Source: Petropleomorpha daqingensis (GTDB lineage Bacteria; Actinomycetota; Actinomycetes; Mycobacteriales; Geodermatophilaceae). From it: a DNA stretch of 64,000 bases. The notes under the pieces are model-generated. The model saw only the letters and a list, made by a program, of their open reading frames with translations. It ran no database searches and was not told the DNA's origin. The position numbers and the translations under genes were made by a program. Location of the stretch: contig NZ_JACBZT010000001.1 in the NCBI RefSeq assembly GCF_013408985.1, positions 930,001-994,000 on the forward strand. The letters run 5' to 3'. Positions 19,094 to 28,799 of the stretch are shown here, piece after piece (the stretch's first letter is position 1; every line of letters begins with the position of its first letter).

Positions 19094-21265
19094 GTGACGG
19101 CCACCATGGAGCGCCCGCAGGACGTCGACCGGCCGCGGCCGCCCGCGTCAGGCGATGCACGCCCGGCTCGCTCCCGCGAGGTCCGCGTCGAGATCCAGGC
19201 GCTGCGCGCGCTGGCGATGTCGCTGGTCGTCCTGTACCACGTCGTCCCCGACCGGGTCCCCGGTGGCTACGTGGGCGTCGACGTCTTCTTCGTCGTGTCC
19301 GGCTTCCTGATCACCAGCCACCTGATGCGCGAGGTGCGGCGCGAGGGACGCATCCACCTGGCGCAGTTCTGGGCCCGCCGGGCCCGCCGGCTCCTGCCCG
19401 CTGCGCTGCTCGTGCTGCTGGTGAGCGCGGTGGCCGTCTTCGCGTTCGTCCCGCAGACCAACTGGCAGGGCTTCCTGCGCGAGATCGGCGGATCGGCTCT
19501 CTACGTCGAGAACTGGGTCCTCGCCGGCGATGCGGTCAACTACCTCGCCGCCGACAACCTCGCCTCCCCGGCCCAGCACTACTGGTCGCTGTCCACGGAG
19601 GAGCAGTTCTACCTCGTCTGGCCGCTGCTGATCCTGGCCGCCGTCTGGCTGGCCGCCCGGCTGCGGACCCGGGTCTCGCTGGTCGCCGGCGCCCTCGGCA
19701 TCGTGACCGTGGCGTCCTTCGGCTACTCGCTCTGGGCGACCACCTACTCCCCCTCCTCGGCCTACTTCGCCACCCCCGCCCGGGCGTGGGAGTTCGGCCT
19801 CGGTGGTCTGCTGGCCCTGCTCGCCGCCTCGCCGCTGGCCGGTCGCGACGGGGTGCGGGCCGTCGTGTCGTGGGCCGGGTTCGGCGCGATCGCGTTCTCG
19901 GCCTTGGCCTTCTCGGCCGTGACGCCGTTCCCCGGCACGGCGGCGCTGTGGCCCGTGCTCGGCACGGTGGCGGTCATCTGGGCCGGCTCACCGCGGGGCG
20001 ACTGGAGCCCGACGAAGGTCGCGGACTTCGGCCCGGTGCGGTTCCTGGGAGACGTCTCCTACTCGGCCTACCTCTGGCACTGGCCGGCGGTGATCATCCT
20101 CCCCTACGCCCTGGGCCACGACCTGGGCACGCGGTCGAAGATCGGCGTGCTCGTGTTCACCGTGGTGGCCGCGTGGCTGACCAAGGTGCTCGTCGAGGAC
20201 CCGGTGCGCACCGGCACCTTCCTCAACCGCCGCCGGGCGAGGGTCACCTTTCTCGCGACGCTGCTGAGCACCGGCCTGGTCGTGGCCACGGCCGCCGGTG
20301 GGTGGTTCTACGTCCAGACGCGGATCGACCAGGCGCGGGCCGCGGCGGCCGAGTTCGCCGGGGGCGGGGATCCGTGCTTCGGCGCCGGCGCGATGGACGC
20401 CGACAGGGGCTGCGCGAACCCCTTCGCCGTCACCTCGACGGTCGACCCGGCCTTCGCCAAGGACGACCTGTCCAGCGGCATGTTCTGCCTGACCAACGAC
20501 ACCTCCACCGAGCTGGCCCCGTGCCGGCACGACGTGGCGGGATCGACGGGGACCGTCGCACTCATCGGCGACTCGCACGCCGCGTCCTGGTGGGAGGCCG
20601 TCCAGGGTCTCGCCGACGACCAGCGGCTCTCGGCGGTGCTCTACGCCCACTCCGGCTGCCCCGCCCTGTCCACGGACTCGTTCACCGGGCCCCGGATGGA
20701 CCCGGCCCAGCCGGCCGCCTGCGCGGAGTGGAGCCGGGACGTCATCGCCGCCGTGGCCGCCGACCCCTCGGTGACGACGGTCTTCACGACCTACCGCTCC
20801 GACATCTACAAGTACGTCACCCCGGACGGCTCGCTGGTGAACCAATGGCCCGCCCCGGTCGTGCAGTCGGCCCTGCAGCCGCTCGTCGACGCGGGCAAGA
20901 AGGTCTACGTCATCCGCGCGCTGCCCACCACGAACGGGGTCTCCCCGGACGGCGAGCTGGGTGACCGCGAGGTCCCGGTGCCCGACTGCATCGGCGCGTC
21001 GCACACCACCGAGGACCCGTGTGCCGGGCCGCGCAGCGAGCGGGTCACGCCCGACTCGATCGCCGACGGTGTGCAGGGCATGCGCGGCGTGCAGGTCCTC
21101 GACCTCACCGACTCCTTCTGCGACCCGCGGCTGTGCCACGCGGTGATCGGTGGCGTGGTCGTCTACTGGGACGGCAGCCACATCACCAAGACGTTCTCGA
21201 CGTCCCTGGCGCCGTTCCTCACGACGGCGTGGCTGGCGCACGGCGGGGACGGTCCCGGGCGGTGA
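19094..21265 (+). CDS. OafA-type membrane acyltransferase with C-terminal SGNH domain
   Basis: A 723-residue protein. Residues about 25-420 form an acyltransferase-3 domain with about ten or eleven membrane helices, beginning EIQALRALAMSLVVLYHVVP and GGYVGVDVFFVVSGFLITSHL, with FWARRARRLLPA after helix 2 and YWSLSTEEQFYLVWP. Residues about 440-720 form an extracytoplasmic SGNH-like domain with VALIGDSHAASWW as block I and WDGSHIT near the end. This architecture O-acylates surface polysaccharides using cytoplasmic acyl donors. The start is supported by GAGGAG about nine bases before the GTG. The next gene overlaps it by GTGA. Confidence 0.92.
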   Translation: MTATMERPQDVDRPRPPASGDARPARSREVRVEIQALRALAMSLVVLYHVVPDRVPGGYVGVDVFFVVSGFLITSHLMREVRREGRIHLAQFWARRARRLLPAALLVLLVSAVAVFAFVPQTNWQGFLREIGGSALYVENWVLAGDAVNYLAADNLASPAQHYWSLSTEEQFYLVWPLLILAAVWLAARLRTRVSLVAGALGIVTVASFGYSLWATTYSPSSAYFATPARAWEFGLGGLLALLAASPLAGRDGVRAVVSWAGFGAIAFSALAFSAVTPFPGTAALWPVLGTVAVIWAGSPRGDWSPTKVADFGPVRFLGDVSYSAYLWHWPAVIILPYALGHDLGTRSKIGVLVFTVVAAWLTKVLVEDPVRTGTFLNRRRARVTFLATLLSTGLVVATAAGGWFYVQTRIDQARAAAAEFAGGGDPCFGAGAMDADRGCANPFAVTSTVDPAFAKDDLSSGMFCLTNDTSTELAPCRHDVAGSTGTVALIGDSHAASWWEAVQGLADDQRLSAVLYAHSGCPALSTDSFTGPRMDPAQPAACAEWSRDVIAAVAADPSVTTVFTTYRSDIYKYVTPDGSLVNQWPAPVVQSALQPLVDAGKKVYVIRALPTTNGVSPDGELGDREVPVPDCIGASHTTEDPCAGPRSERVTPDSIADGVQGMRGVQVLDLTDSFCDPRLCHAVIGGVVVYWDGSHITKTFSTSLAPFLTTAWLAHGGDGPGR

Positions 21266-22047
21266 CCCCGGCCGACCTGCTCGACGGCGCGCTCCGCCGC
21301 AACGCGGCGGCGCCGCTGGTCACCTCCTACGACGACGCGACGGGTGAGCGGGTCGAGCTGTCGGCGACCACGCTGGCCAACTGGGTGGCCAAGACGGCGA
21401 ACCTGCTGCAGCAGGAGTTCGACGTCGAGGCCGGCCGCAGCGTGGCCGTCGCCCTGCCGGTGCACTGGCAGACCGCCGCCGTGCTGCTCGCCGTGTGGGC
21501 CTGCGGCGCCACGGTTCTCGACAGCCCGGCCGAGGACGACGGCGCGCTCGCCGACGCCGACGTCGTCCTCGTGGCCCAGGACCGGCTGCCCGCGGTCGAG
21601 GAGGTCGCCACCGGCGAGGTGCTGGGCCTCTCCCTGCACCCGCTGGGCCTGGGCATGACCGGCTACTCCGGCTCGGCCCGCGACTTCGCGCTGGAGGTGC
21701 GCGGCGCCGGCGACCGGTTCGTCCCGTGGTCGCCGCCGGACCCCGCCGCACCCGGCCTGCGGGCCGGCGGGCTCGAGCTGACCCTGGGCGGGCTGACCGC
21801 CGCCGCGCAGGAGCTGGCCACCCGGCTCGGGCTGACCGACGGCGACCGCGTCCTCGTCGACGAGGCGAGCGCCGCGGAGGCCGGCCCGGTCGCCTGGCTG
21901 CTCGCTCCCCTGGCCGCCGGTGCCTCCCTCGTGCTGTGCCGGCACCCCGACCCCGCGGGGCTGGCCGCCCGCGCGGCCGCGGAACGGGTCACGGCTACGC
22001 TCGGACCCGAGATCGACGGCATCCGCGCACTGGGACGGCCCGCCTGA
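21262..22047 (+). CDS. TIGR03089-family protein (AMP-binding-like fragment family)
   Basis: A 261-residue protein resembling part of an AMP-forming ligase: LANWVAKTANLLQQEFDV, VALPVHWQTAAVLLAVWACGA, and a later LTLGGLTAAAQELATRLGL. The Thr/Ser-rich adenylation loop of active ligases is absent, as in the actinobacterial TIGR03089 family, whose function is unknown. Members often lie near LCP genes, as here. The GTG overlaps the acyltransferase stop (GTGA). Confidence 0.75.
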   Translation: MTPADLLDGALRRNAAAPLVTSYDDATGERVELSATTLANWVAKTANLLQQEFDVEAGRSVAVALPVHWQTAAVLLAVWACGATVLDSPAEDDGALADADVVLVAQDRLPAVEEVATGEVLGLSLHPLGLGMTGYSGSARDFALEVRGAGDRFVPWSPPDPAAPGLRAGGLELTLGGLTAAAQELATRLGLTDGDRVLVDEASAAEAGPVAWLLAPLAAGASLVLCRHPDPAGLAARAAAERVTATLGPEIDGIRALGRPA

Positions 22048-22086
22048 GGGTCGCCTCCGGCGCGCCTTTCGAACGGTGGTTCGTGC

Positions 22087-22857
22087 ATGGACAAGGTGGT
22101 CGCCAGCGCCCGGGAGGCAGTGGCCGACATCTCCGACGGCGCCACGCTCGCCGTCGGCGGATTCGGGCTCTGCGGGGTCCCGATCAAGCTCATCGACGCC
22201 CTTCTCGAGCAGGGCACGAACGAGCTGACCACGATCTCCAACAACTGCGGCGTCGACGACCAGGCGCTGGGCGTGCTGCTCTACGCCGGCCGGATCCGCA
22301 AGACGATCAGCTCCTTCGTCGGCGGTAACAAGGAGCTGGCGCGGCTGTACCTGTCCGGCCAGCTGGAGGTCGAGCTGACCCCGCAGGGCACGCTCGCCGA
22401 GCGGCTGCGCGCCGGCGGCGCCGGCATCCCGGCGTTCTACACGCCCACGGGCGTCGGCACGCTGGTGGCCAACGGCGGCATCCCGATCCGCTACGACGCC
22501 GACGGCAAGGTCGTCGAGGCCAGCAAGCCCAAGGAGGTCCGCGAGTTCGACGGCCGCCAGTACGTGATGGAGACCGCGCTGACCGCCGACTTCGGCCTGG
22601 TCCGCGCCGCCGTCGGCGACCGGCACGGCAACCTGGTCTTCCACGAGTCGGCCCGCAACTTCAACCCGCTGGCCGGCATGGCCGGCGCGGTGACCATCGC
22701 CGAGGTGGAGCAGCTGGTCGAGCCCGGCGAGATCCGCCCGGAGGACGTGCACCTGCCCGGGGTGTACGTGCAGAAGGTGGTCGAGGTCGGCACCGAGGGC
22801 AAGAAGATCGAGTTCCGCACCACCCGGCCGCGTGCCGAGAAGGAGGCGTCGGCCTGA
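22087..22857 (+). CDS. scoA: 3-oxoacid CoA-transferase subunit A
   Basis: A 256-residue subunit of the SCOT/AtoDA family. It has [21 protein letters not shown], the glycine-rich CoA-binding loop, followed by [26 protein letters not shown] and LARNFNPL-like segments typical of subunit A. With subunit B it moves CoA between succinyl-CoA or acetyl-CoA and acetoacetate or a related acid. The ATG is used; no strong ribosome site is visible. Subunit B starts within its stop codon. Confidence 0.95.
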   Translation: MDKVVASAREAVADISDGATLAVGGFGLCGVPIKLIDALLEQGTNELTTISNNCGVDDQALGVLLYAGRIRKTISSFVGGNKELARLYLSGQLEVELTPQGTLAERLRAGGAGIPAFYTPTGVGTLVANGGIPIRYDADGKVVEASKPKEVREFDGRQYVMETALTADFGLVRAAVGDRHGNLVFHESARNFNPLAGMAGAVTIAEVEQLVEPGEIRPEDVHLPGVYVQKVVEVGTEGKKIEFRTTRPRAEKEASA

Positions 22858-23531
22858 TGGCGCTCACCCGTAATGAGCTGGCCGCCCGCGTGGCCCAGGA
22901 ACTGGTCGACGGCCAGTACGTGAACCTCGGCATCGGCATGCCCACGCTGGTCCCCAACTACGTCCCGGACGGCGTGCACGTCGTGCTGCACAGCGAGAAC
23001 GGGATCCTCGGCGTGGGCCCCTACCCGTACGAGGGCGAGGAGGACGCCGACCTGATCAACGCCGGCAAGGAGACCGTGACGATCCTGCCGGGAGCGAGCT
23101 TCTTCGACTCGTCGGCCTCCTTCGGCATGATCCGCGGCGGCGCGCTCGACCTCGCCATCCTCGGCGCCATGCAGGTCAACATCCGGGGCGACCTGGCCAA
23201 CTGGCTGATCCCCGGCAAGATGGTCAACGGCATGGGCGGCGCGATGGACCTCGTCCAGGGCGCCAAGCGGGTGATCGTGATGATGGAGCACGTCGCCCGC
23301 GACGGCTCGGCCAAGATCGTCGAGGAGTGCACGCTGCCGCTCACCGGGCCGGCCTGCGTCGACCGGATCATCACCGACCTCGCCGTCGTCGACGTCACCG
23401 ACGAGGGCCTGGTGCTGCGCGAGATCGCGCCCGGCGTGACCGTCGAGGAGGTCGTCGAGAAGACCGGCGCGAAGCTCACCGTGCCCGACGACGTCCCGAC
23501 GATGTCGATCCCCGCTGCTGCTGCCGGGTGA
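22857..23531 (+). CDS. scoB: 3-oxoacid CoA-transferase subunit B
   Basis: A 224-residue subunit carrying the catalytic Glu in [14 protein letters not shown], the SENG motif of the family. It also has [13 protein letters not shown] near the start, [17 protein letters not shown] and [19 protein letters not shown]. Start ATG overlaps the scoA stop by one base (TGATG), so the subunits are translationally coupled. The DUF1028 gene follows by a GTGA overlap. Confidence 0.96.
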   Translation: MALTRNELAARVAQELVDGQYVNLGIGMPTLVPNYVPDGVHVVLHSENGILGVGPYPYEGEEDADLINAGKETVTILPGASFFDSSASFGMIRGGALDLAILGAMQVNIRGDLANWLIPGKMVNGMGGAMDLVQGAKRVIVMMEHVARDGSAKIVEECTLPLTGPACVDRIITDLAVVDVTDEGLVLREIAPGVTVEEVVEKTGAKLTVPDDVPTMSIPAAAAG

Positions 23532-24349
23532 CCTTCTCGGTCCTCGCGCGCGATCCCGAGACCGGTGAGCTCGGCATCGCCGTGTCCTCGTGCATCCTCG
23601 CCGTGGGCCGGGCGGTGCCGAGCGTGCGCCCGGGGGTCGGGGTGGTCGCCGTCCAGGCCCGCAGCCGCCGGGGTCTGGGCACGTCGCTGCTCGCCGGCCT
23701 GGCCGATGGCGCCTCCCCCGACGAGCTGGTGAAGCGGGCGGCGCACTCGGCCGAGGACGCCGACCGGCAGATCGCCGTCCTGGACGCCACCGGCCGGGTC
23801 GCCGCCGACACCGCGCCGGGCTCCTTCCCCGTCAGCGGGCACGTCCTGGGCGACGGCTGGAGCGTGCAGGGCAACATGCTCGCCTCGACCGACGTCCTCC
23901 CGGCGATGGCGCAGGCGTTCGTCGCGGCCGGTGGCGGGCTGCCCGACCGGCTGCTCGCCGCGCTGACCGCCGGGCAGGACGCCGGCGGCGACGTCCGGGG
24001 GCGTCAGTCCTCGGCGCTGCTGGTCGTCGGGGCCGACCCGGTCAGCGACGAGGACGACGGCGTGCGCATGGACCTGCGGGTCGACGACTCCGGCGACCCG
24101 GTGGCCCAGCTGCGGATGCTGCGCAACCTGCAGCGGGCCTACGACGAGCGCGACTACGACACCCTCGCGCTGTTCGCCCCCGAGGGCGCCCGCGACCTCT
24201 ACGCCGCCCTCGCGGCTTCCCGCCGGGGCGACCGGGCCGCCGCCCGGACGGCGCTCGAGGCGCTGAGCACCCGGCCGGGCTGGTCGGCGTGGCTGGCGTC
24301 GATGGCCGGCGACGCCCGCCTGGCCGGCGTGCAGCGGCTGCTCGGCTAG
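23528..24349 (+). CDS. DUF1028-family protein (Ntn-hydrolase-like)
   Basis: A 273-residue protein beginning [27 protein letters not shown], the hallmark of DUF1028, followed by [15 protein letters not shown] and [16 protein letters not shown]. The N-terminal Thr/Ser area and fold resemble Ntn hydrolases. A C-terminal extension of about 70 residues ([20 protein letters not shown]) looks TPR- or peptidoglycan-binding-like. The reaction is unknown. The GTG overlaps the scoB stop, so it is expressed with the CoA-transferase. Confidence 0.85.
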   Translation: MTFSVLARDPETGELGIAVSSCILAVGRAVPSVRPGVGVVAVQARSRRGLGTSLLAGLADGASPDELVKRAAHSAEDADRQIAVLDATGRVAADTAPGSFPVSGHVLGDGWSVQGNMLASTDVLPAMAQAFVAAGGGLPDRLLAALTAGQDAGGDVRGRQSSALLVVGADPVSDEDDGVRMDLRVDDSGDPVAQLRMLRNLQRAYDERDYDTLALFAPEGARDLYAALAASRRGDRAAARTALEALSTRPGWSAWLASMAGDARLAGVQRLLG

Positions 24350-24365
24350 CGGCGGACGTCGGTCC

Positions 24366-25388
24366 TCAGTTGATGACGCCGAGGGAGAACACCACGGCCC
24401 AGACGACGCCGATGCCGACCAGGAACCGGTCGCGCAGCAGGATGTCCTCCGGCGCGCCGGCGGTGCCGCGGTCGACGTCCACGGCGTAGCGCAGCAGCCC
24501 CAGGACGAACGGCGCGATGGAGATCGTCGTCCACGGCACCCCGCTCGCATCGCGCAGCTCGAAGGCCCACAGGCAGTACACCGTGCAGGTGACGCCGGCC
24601 GACATGCTCCAGACGAACCTGAGGTAGCTGGCCGAGTAGGAGACCAGGCTCTTGCGGGTGGCGCCGGCCCCCTCGCCCATCGCCAGGATCTCCGCGTACC
24701 TCTTGCCGGCGACGATGAACAACGCGCCGAAGGACGCCACGAGCAGGAACCACTGGGACGGCGCGATCCCCGCGGCGGCGCCGCCGGCGACCCCCCGCAG
24801 CAGGAAACCCGAAGCCACGACCGCGAGGTCGATGACCGGTTGGTCCTTGAGGAACAGCGAGTAGCACACGGAGATCGCGACGTACGCGCCCAGGACGCCG
24901 GCCAGCGCCGGGCGCGTCAGCAGGACCGCCGCGGCCAGGGATCCGGCGAGCAGCACGACCGCCACGGCGACGGCCACGCGCGGCGGCAGCGCCCCCGAGG
25001 CGACCGGCCGGAAGCGCTTGCGCGGGTGCTGGCGGTCGGCGTCGGCGTCCCGGACGTCGTTGATCAGGTAGACGCCGCCGGAGACCAGGCAGAACAGGAC
25101 GAACGCGACCAGGACCGCGAGCAGGACGCGGGGCTGCGCGATCGAGCCAGAGGCGAGCGGCACGGCGAACACGAGCACGTTCTTCGCCCACTGCCGGGGC
25201 CGCAGCCCCTGGACGATGCTGCCGACCAGCGTGCCGGGTGCCGAGCTGCGGACGGGAGCGGTCGGCTCACCGGAGACCGGCGCGACGGCGCTCTCGTTGA
25301 TCGCGAAGTTGCCCTCGAAGCCGGTCCGCGGCACCTCGGTGCCCCGGGCCGTGCGGGGATCATCGCGCCCGACACCCTCCGAGACCAT
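24366..25388 (-). CDS. ubiA: Decaprenyl-phosphate phosphoribosyltransferase (UbiA family)
   Basis: A 340-residue protein with an N-terminal tail of about 55 residues and about nine membrane helices. [19 protein letters not shown], then [20 protein letters not shown] (NDxxDxxxD metal site and phosphoribose-binding basic cluster), and GKRYAE match DPPR synthase, which makes decaprenyl-phosphoryl-5-phosphoribose, the first step to the arabinose donor. The ATG at 25388 is chosen because GGGAGGGAGGGG precedes it; the frame is open further upstream. It lies downstream of the Emb gene on the same strand. The epimerase genes dprE1 and dprE2 are not in the window. Confidence 0.93.
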   Translation of the reverse strand: MVSEGVGRDDPRTARGTEVPRTGFEGNFAINESAVAPVSGEPTAPVRSSAPGTLVGSIVQGLRPRQWAKNVLVFAVPLASGSIAQPRVLLAVLVAFVLFCLVSGGVYLINDVRDADADRQHPRKRFRPVASGALPPRVAVAVAVVLLAGSLAAAVLLTRPALAGVLGAYVAISVCYSLFLKDQPVIDLAVVASGFLLRGVAGGAAAGIAPSQWFLLVASFGALFIVAGKRYAEILAMGEGAGATRKSLVSYSASYLRFVWSMSAGVTCTVYCLWAFELRDASGVPWTTISIAPFVLGLLRYAVDVDRGTAGAPEDILLRDRFLVGIGVVWAVVFSLGVIN

Positions 25389-25468
25389 CGGCGACCCCTC
25401 CCTCCCGCGCTCCGTCGTCCCTCGTCCCACCTCACCAGGGGTGACCGCCGCAACGCTGCGGAAAACAC

Positions 25469-25474
25469 ACCGTA
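25469..25474 (-). promoter_or_regulatory. Putative -10 element upstream of ubiA
   Basis: TACGGT on the minus strand, next to a short A/T-rich stretch (GTGTGTTTTCC) in the 146-base gap between the Emb gene and ubiA. It would give a leader of about 70 bases ending in the strong ribosome site. The rest of the gap shows nothing distinctive. Confidence 0.4.
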
Positions 25475-25534
25475 CGGCGCGGCCGAGGCGGGCGGGAGCC
25501 CCGGACGGGGGATCCGGAGGTCACCGAGAGTGCA

Positions 25535-28500
25535 TCACGGGCCCTGCCAGCCGAGCCGCTCGGTCCGCTCCACGTGCAGGTCGTAGGCGTCGACCGGGTA
25601 GGGCAGGCCGAAGCGCTGGACCTGGAACGCCTCGACGCCGGGGGACCCGTCGATGACCCCGGCCAGCTCGGTCATCGACGACGTCCGGGCGATGGGGGCG
25701 AACAACCCTCCCCGGCCCAGCGTCCACGTGGCGTCGTGGACGCCGCTGGTCTGCGGGTTGTCCACCCACAGCACCCCGTACCGCGCCGGTTCGGTGATGC
25801 CGAAGTGGGTCAGCGGCTGGCGCTGGCAGGGGAAGAGGAACGCGAGCTGCCAGGCCAGCGCGACCGGCGCGCCGGCGGGCAGGTACCGCGTCAGCGGGAC
25901 CAGCGGCGCCACGGACGGACCGGTGAAGGCCAGCCAGCCGCCGTTCCCGCCCGAGAGGTCCTCCGCGACCAGCCGGACCGACGTGGCACCGTCGGCACGG
26001 GCGGCCGCGACGTCCAGGGTGAACGTCCGCCAGATCGGGGCGTCCTCGGTGTCGGTCAGCTCCTGGGTGTGCACGACCGTCGGCTGCCCGGCGCCGGTGC
26101 CGGACCCGTACTCGACGGTGAGCCGGTTGCCCTCACCCAGCAGGCCGGCGGCGAGGACGACGAGATCCTGGCCCTCCCCGACGTCGGGCAGCCGGTACCA
26201 GGACGTCGTCATCGATCCGGTGCGGTCCTCCCCGTCGGGTCCGACGAGCGACCCCCAGACCTCGGAGCTGGCGGCCTTCCCCACGGGCGTGGGCGGCGGT
26301 CCCGGCTGGAACCAGCCGCCGTCGGTGACGAACGCGGAGCCGGGGTCGGGCGGCGGGGCCGGCACCGCCACGTCGAGCGGCCGCGCCGCGTCGAGATCTG
26401 TCACCCGCACGGCCCCCGCCGCGTCGCAGCCGTGGGAGAGCGGATCGGTGAGCGCGTCGGCCCACGGCGACCAGGTCGCCACCGTCCGGAGCGTCGCGTA
26501 GCCGAAGCCGCCGACCAGGTAGCCCAGCGTGGTTCCCAGGAAGACGGTCACCACCAGAGGGACGGCGACCAGCCACGGCGGCGCGCCCCGCCGCTCGTCC
26601 GGCGCCGCGCGACGGCGTCGCCACAGCGCGACCCCCGCGACGACGAGCACCGCGACGACCGCCCAGACGAGGAGGCTTCCGAAGCTGACCGGGCCGACGA
26701 ACGGCGGCACGCCGGCGTGCGGCATCCCGGGCAGCCAGGTGTAGGCCCACTGGTTCGGCCCCTGGAAGCTCAGCGCGAAGGCCACGACCCCGCTGCCGAG
26801 CACGGCCAGCGGCACGGGCCATCCGATCCGCCGCCCGCCGGTCACCTCTCGCACCAGCGCCGGGGCGGACACCAGCACCAGCGTGAGGAACGCCGGCCCC
26901 AGCCCGAACATGGCACCGAAGTGGTGGGTCCACTTGCTCGGGGTCAGCCACAGCATGAGGAAGGCCAGCCCCAGAGAGGGACCGGCGAGGCGCAGGGCCG
27001 GCGACATGCGCACCCCGCGCATCCGCGCGGCCACCGCGAGCGCGACGAACCAGCCCAGCGCGACCAGCGCGAGCAGCACGGCGGCGCGCTTGGCGTAGGA
27101 GCCCATCGGGTTCGGGCTGAGCAGGAACATGTACCGCTGCCACTCGTCGTACCAGTGGTTCTGGCCCGACATGGTCACGAACAGCTCCTGCGCCCGGAGG
27201 AACTCGTGCAGCGTCCCGTCGGCGAACGCGGCGGCCACGGGGAAGGCACCGGGCGCCAGCAGCAGCACCGTGCGGGTCAGGACCGTGATCCGGTCGGCAC
27301 CCTCGCGCACCAGCGGGATCAGACGGGGCAGGGCGACCAGGAGGGGCGCCAGCGCGACGAAGCCGGTGGGGTGGCAGGCGATGGCCAGGCCGGCGGCGCC
27401 GAACGCCACCCCGAAGGGGAACAGCCGACCGCCGCGCAGCCCGGCGGCGACGCAGACCAGCACGACCGTGGCCAGGAAGCCGACCACCGCCTCCGGCCGC
27501 ACGCCCATGCCGTACGGCAGCCACCAGGCGAGGAAGGTCAGGCCCAGCAGGACGAATGCGCCCAGCCGCGGCCACGGCCGGCTCGCCCACGCGGCCGGCA
27601 GCGCGCCCGGCCGGGCGAGGAAGCGCCGGAGCAGGACCCACGTGCCCAGTCCGAGGGCGAGCGCCGGCACGCGCAGGACCACCGGGCTGTCGCCCACCAC
27701 CTGCCACCAGCCGAGCACCCGGTAGAACCAGGTGAAGGGGGTGAACGACTGGTTGAGCAGCTGGTAGTAGTTGCCGACGAAGCCGGTCGCGTCGGAGTTG
27801 CGGGCCATCGCGGCGTAGTAGCCGTCGTCGTCCGACAGCGGGGCGATGAACCACCAGAGGGCCATCGTCCCGATCACGGCCACGTCCACGAGGACGACGA
27901 GCCGCCGGACCGCTCCCCCGCGGACGGCGCCTTCTTCCGCTGGGGCCTCCTCGGACGGCGCGGGGCGACGGTCCTGGCGACGGTCCTGGCGACGCAGGGC
28001 GACCAGCGAGCCGATCGCCGAGAGCAGCAGCACGGCGATCAGGACCTTCTTCGCCGGCGCGGGGGTGCTGTTGAACTGGTCGTCGACGGTCAGCTCGACG
28101 CGCAGGTCGTCGGCGGCCGGAAGGCGGTCGGCGCTCGTGACCAGCACGTCGACGTCAGGGAGCACGCCGGTGCCGGCCCGCGGCTGGACCGAGGCCACCC
28201 GGACGCCGTCCCGGTCGACGGTCAGGGCACCGGCGTCGGCCCGCAGCGAGTAGCGGCAGTCCCCCGCGGGGACGTCCTCCGCGAGCACGTCGCGGCCACG
28301 GTCGAGGATGGACAGCGCTCCGTCGCGGACGGTGACGAGCAGGCCGTCCGATCCGGCCGCCGGGTGGTCAGGGACGATCGTGGACAGCACGACACCGTCA
28401 GCCGTCGCGCCGGCCACCCGGGCCGCCGCGCAGCTGAACTCGGCCCGGAGCGAGACCGGCTGCTCGTTGGTCAGCTCGAGCATCGTGGAGACCGGCCGCT

Positions 28501-28684
28501 GCGGGTCCTGCGGCCAGCTCACCGTCGGTGTGCTCATCGCGACCGGCGCCAACGGCAGCAGCGCCGCGCTCACCAGAGCCACGAGGCCCAGCACCAGGGC
28601 GAGGACCGGCCGCCGGCCACGGCCGGCCGGTGCCGGGGACTCCGGGACCTCGGCGTCGGCCGGATCCCGTTCCGCTACGTGCAC
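25535..28684 (-). CDS. emb: Arabinosyltransferase, Emb family (GT53)
   Basis: A 1049-residue protein, close to the usual 1050-1100 of EmbA/B/C. It has an N-terminal cytoplasmic tail, helix 1 and an extracytoplasmic lectin-like domain (VSWPQDPQRPVSTMLELT). A GT-C core of about a dozen helices follows, with APLSDDDGYYAAMARNS as the catalytic DDGYY loop and YYQLLNQSFTPFTW. The tail is a large C-terminal carbohydrate-binding domain. It transfers arabinofuranose from decaprenyl-phosphoryl-arabinose to the wall galactan. Start GTG at 28684 is fixed by AAGGAGG seven bases upstream. Only one Emb copy is in the window. Confidence 0.96.
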   Translation of the reverse strand: MHVAERDPADAEVPESPAPAGRGRRPVLALVLGLVALVSAALLPLAPVAMSTPTVSWPQDPQRPVSTMLELTNEQPVSLRAEFSCAAARVAGATADGVVLSTIVPDHPAAGSDGLLVTVRDGALSILDRGRDVLAEDVPAGDCRYSLRADAGALTVDRDGVRVASVQPRAGTGVLPDVDVLVTSADRLPAADDLRVELTVDDQFNSTPAPAKKVLIAVLLLSAIGSLVALRRQDRRQDRRPAPSEEAPAEEGAVRGGAVRRLVVLVDVAVIGTMALWWFIAPLSDDDGYYAAMARNSDATGFVGNYYQLLNQSFTPFTWFYRVLGWWQVVGDSPVVLRVPALALGLGTWVLLRRFLARPGALPAAWASRPWPRLGAFVLLGLTFLAWWLPYGMGVRPEAVVGFLATVVLVCVAAGLRGGRLFPFGVAFGAAGLAIACHPTGFVALAPLLVALPRLIPLVREGADRITVLTRTVLLLAPGAFPVAAAFADGTLHEFLRAQELFVTMSGQNHWYDEWQRYMFLLSPNPMGSYAKRAAVLLALVALGWFVALAVAARMRGVRMSPALRLAGPSLGLAFLMLWLTPSKWTHHFGAMFGLGPAFLTLVLVSAPALVREVTGGRRIGWPVPLAVLGSGVVAFALSFQGPNQWAYTWLPGMPHAGVPPFVGPVSFGSLLVWAVVAVLVVAGVALWRRRRAAPDERRGAPPWLVAVPLVVTVFLGTTLGYLVGGFGYATLRTVATWSPWADALTDPLSHGCDAAGAVRVTDLDAARPLDVAVPAPPPDPGSAFVTDGGWFQPGPPPTPVGKAASSEVWGSLVGPDGEDRTGSMTTSWYRLPDVGEGQDLVVLAAGLLGEGNRLTVEYGSGTGAGQPTVVHTQELTDTEDAPIWRTFTLDVAAARADGATSVRLVAEDLSGGNGGWLAFTGPSVAPLVPLTRYLPAGAPVALAWQLAFLFPCQRQPLTHFGITEPARYGVLWVDNPQTSGVHDATWTLGRGGLFAPIARTSSMTELAGVIDGSPGVEAFQVQRFGLPYPVDAYDLHVERTERLGWQGP

Positions 28685-28799
28685 CCGCGATCCTCCTTCG
28701 TCTGCCCCCGCGCTCCCGGCCGCGGGCACCAGACTGCCACTCCGAGGTGGGAGGACAGCCGTCCTCGGCGCCGACCCGGCCGTGCGGCCGCTACCTTGG
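28685..28799. promoter_or_regulatory. Divergent gap between the Emb gene and the flippase gene
   Basis: 115 bases holding the AAGGAGG ribosome site of the Emb gene and, on the plus strand, TACCTT at 28792-28797, a possible -10. It lies only two bases before the flippase GTG at 28800, so either transcription starts slightly inside that frame or a later GTG is the true start. Confidence 0.35.
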
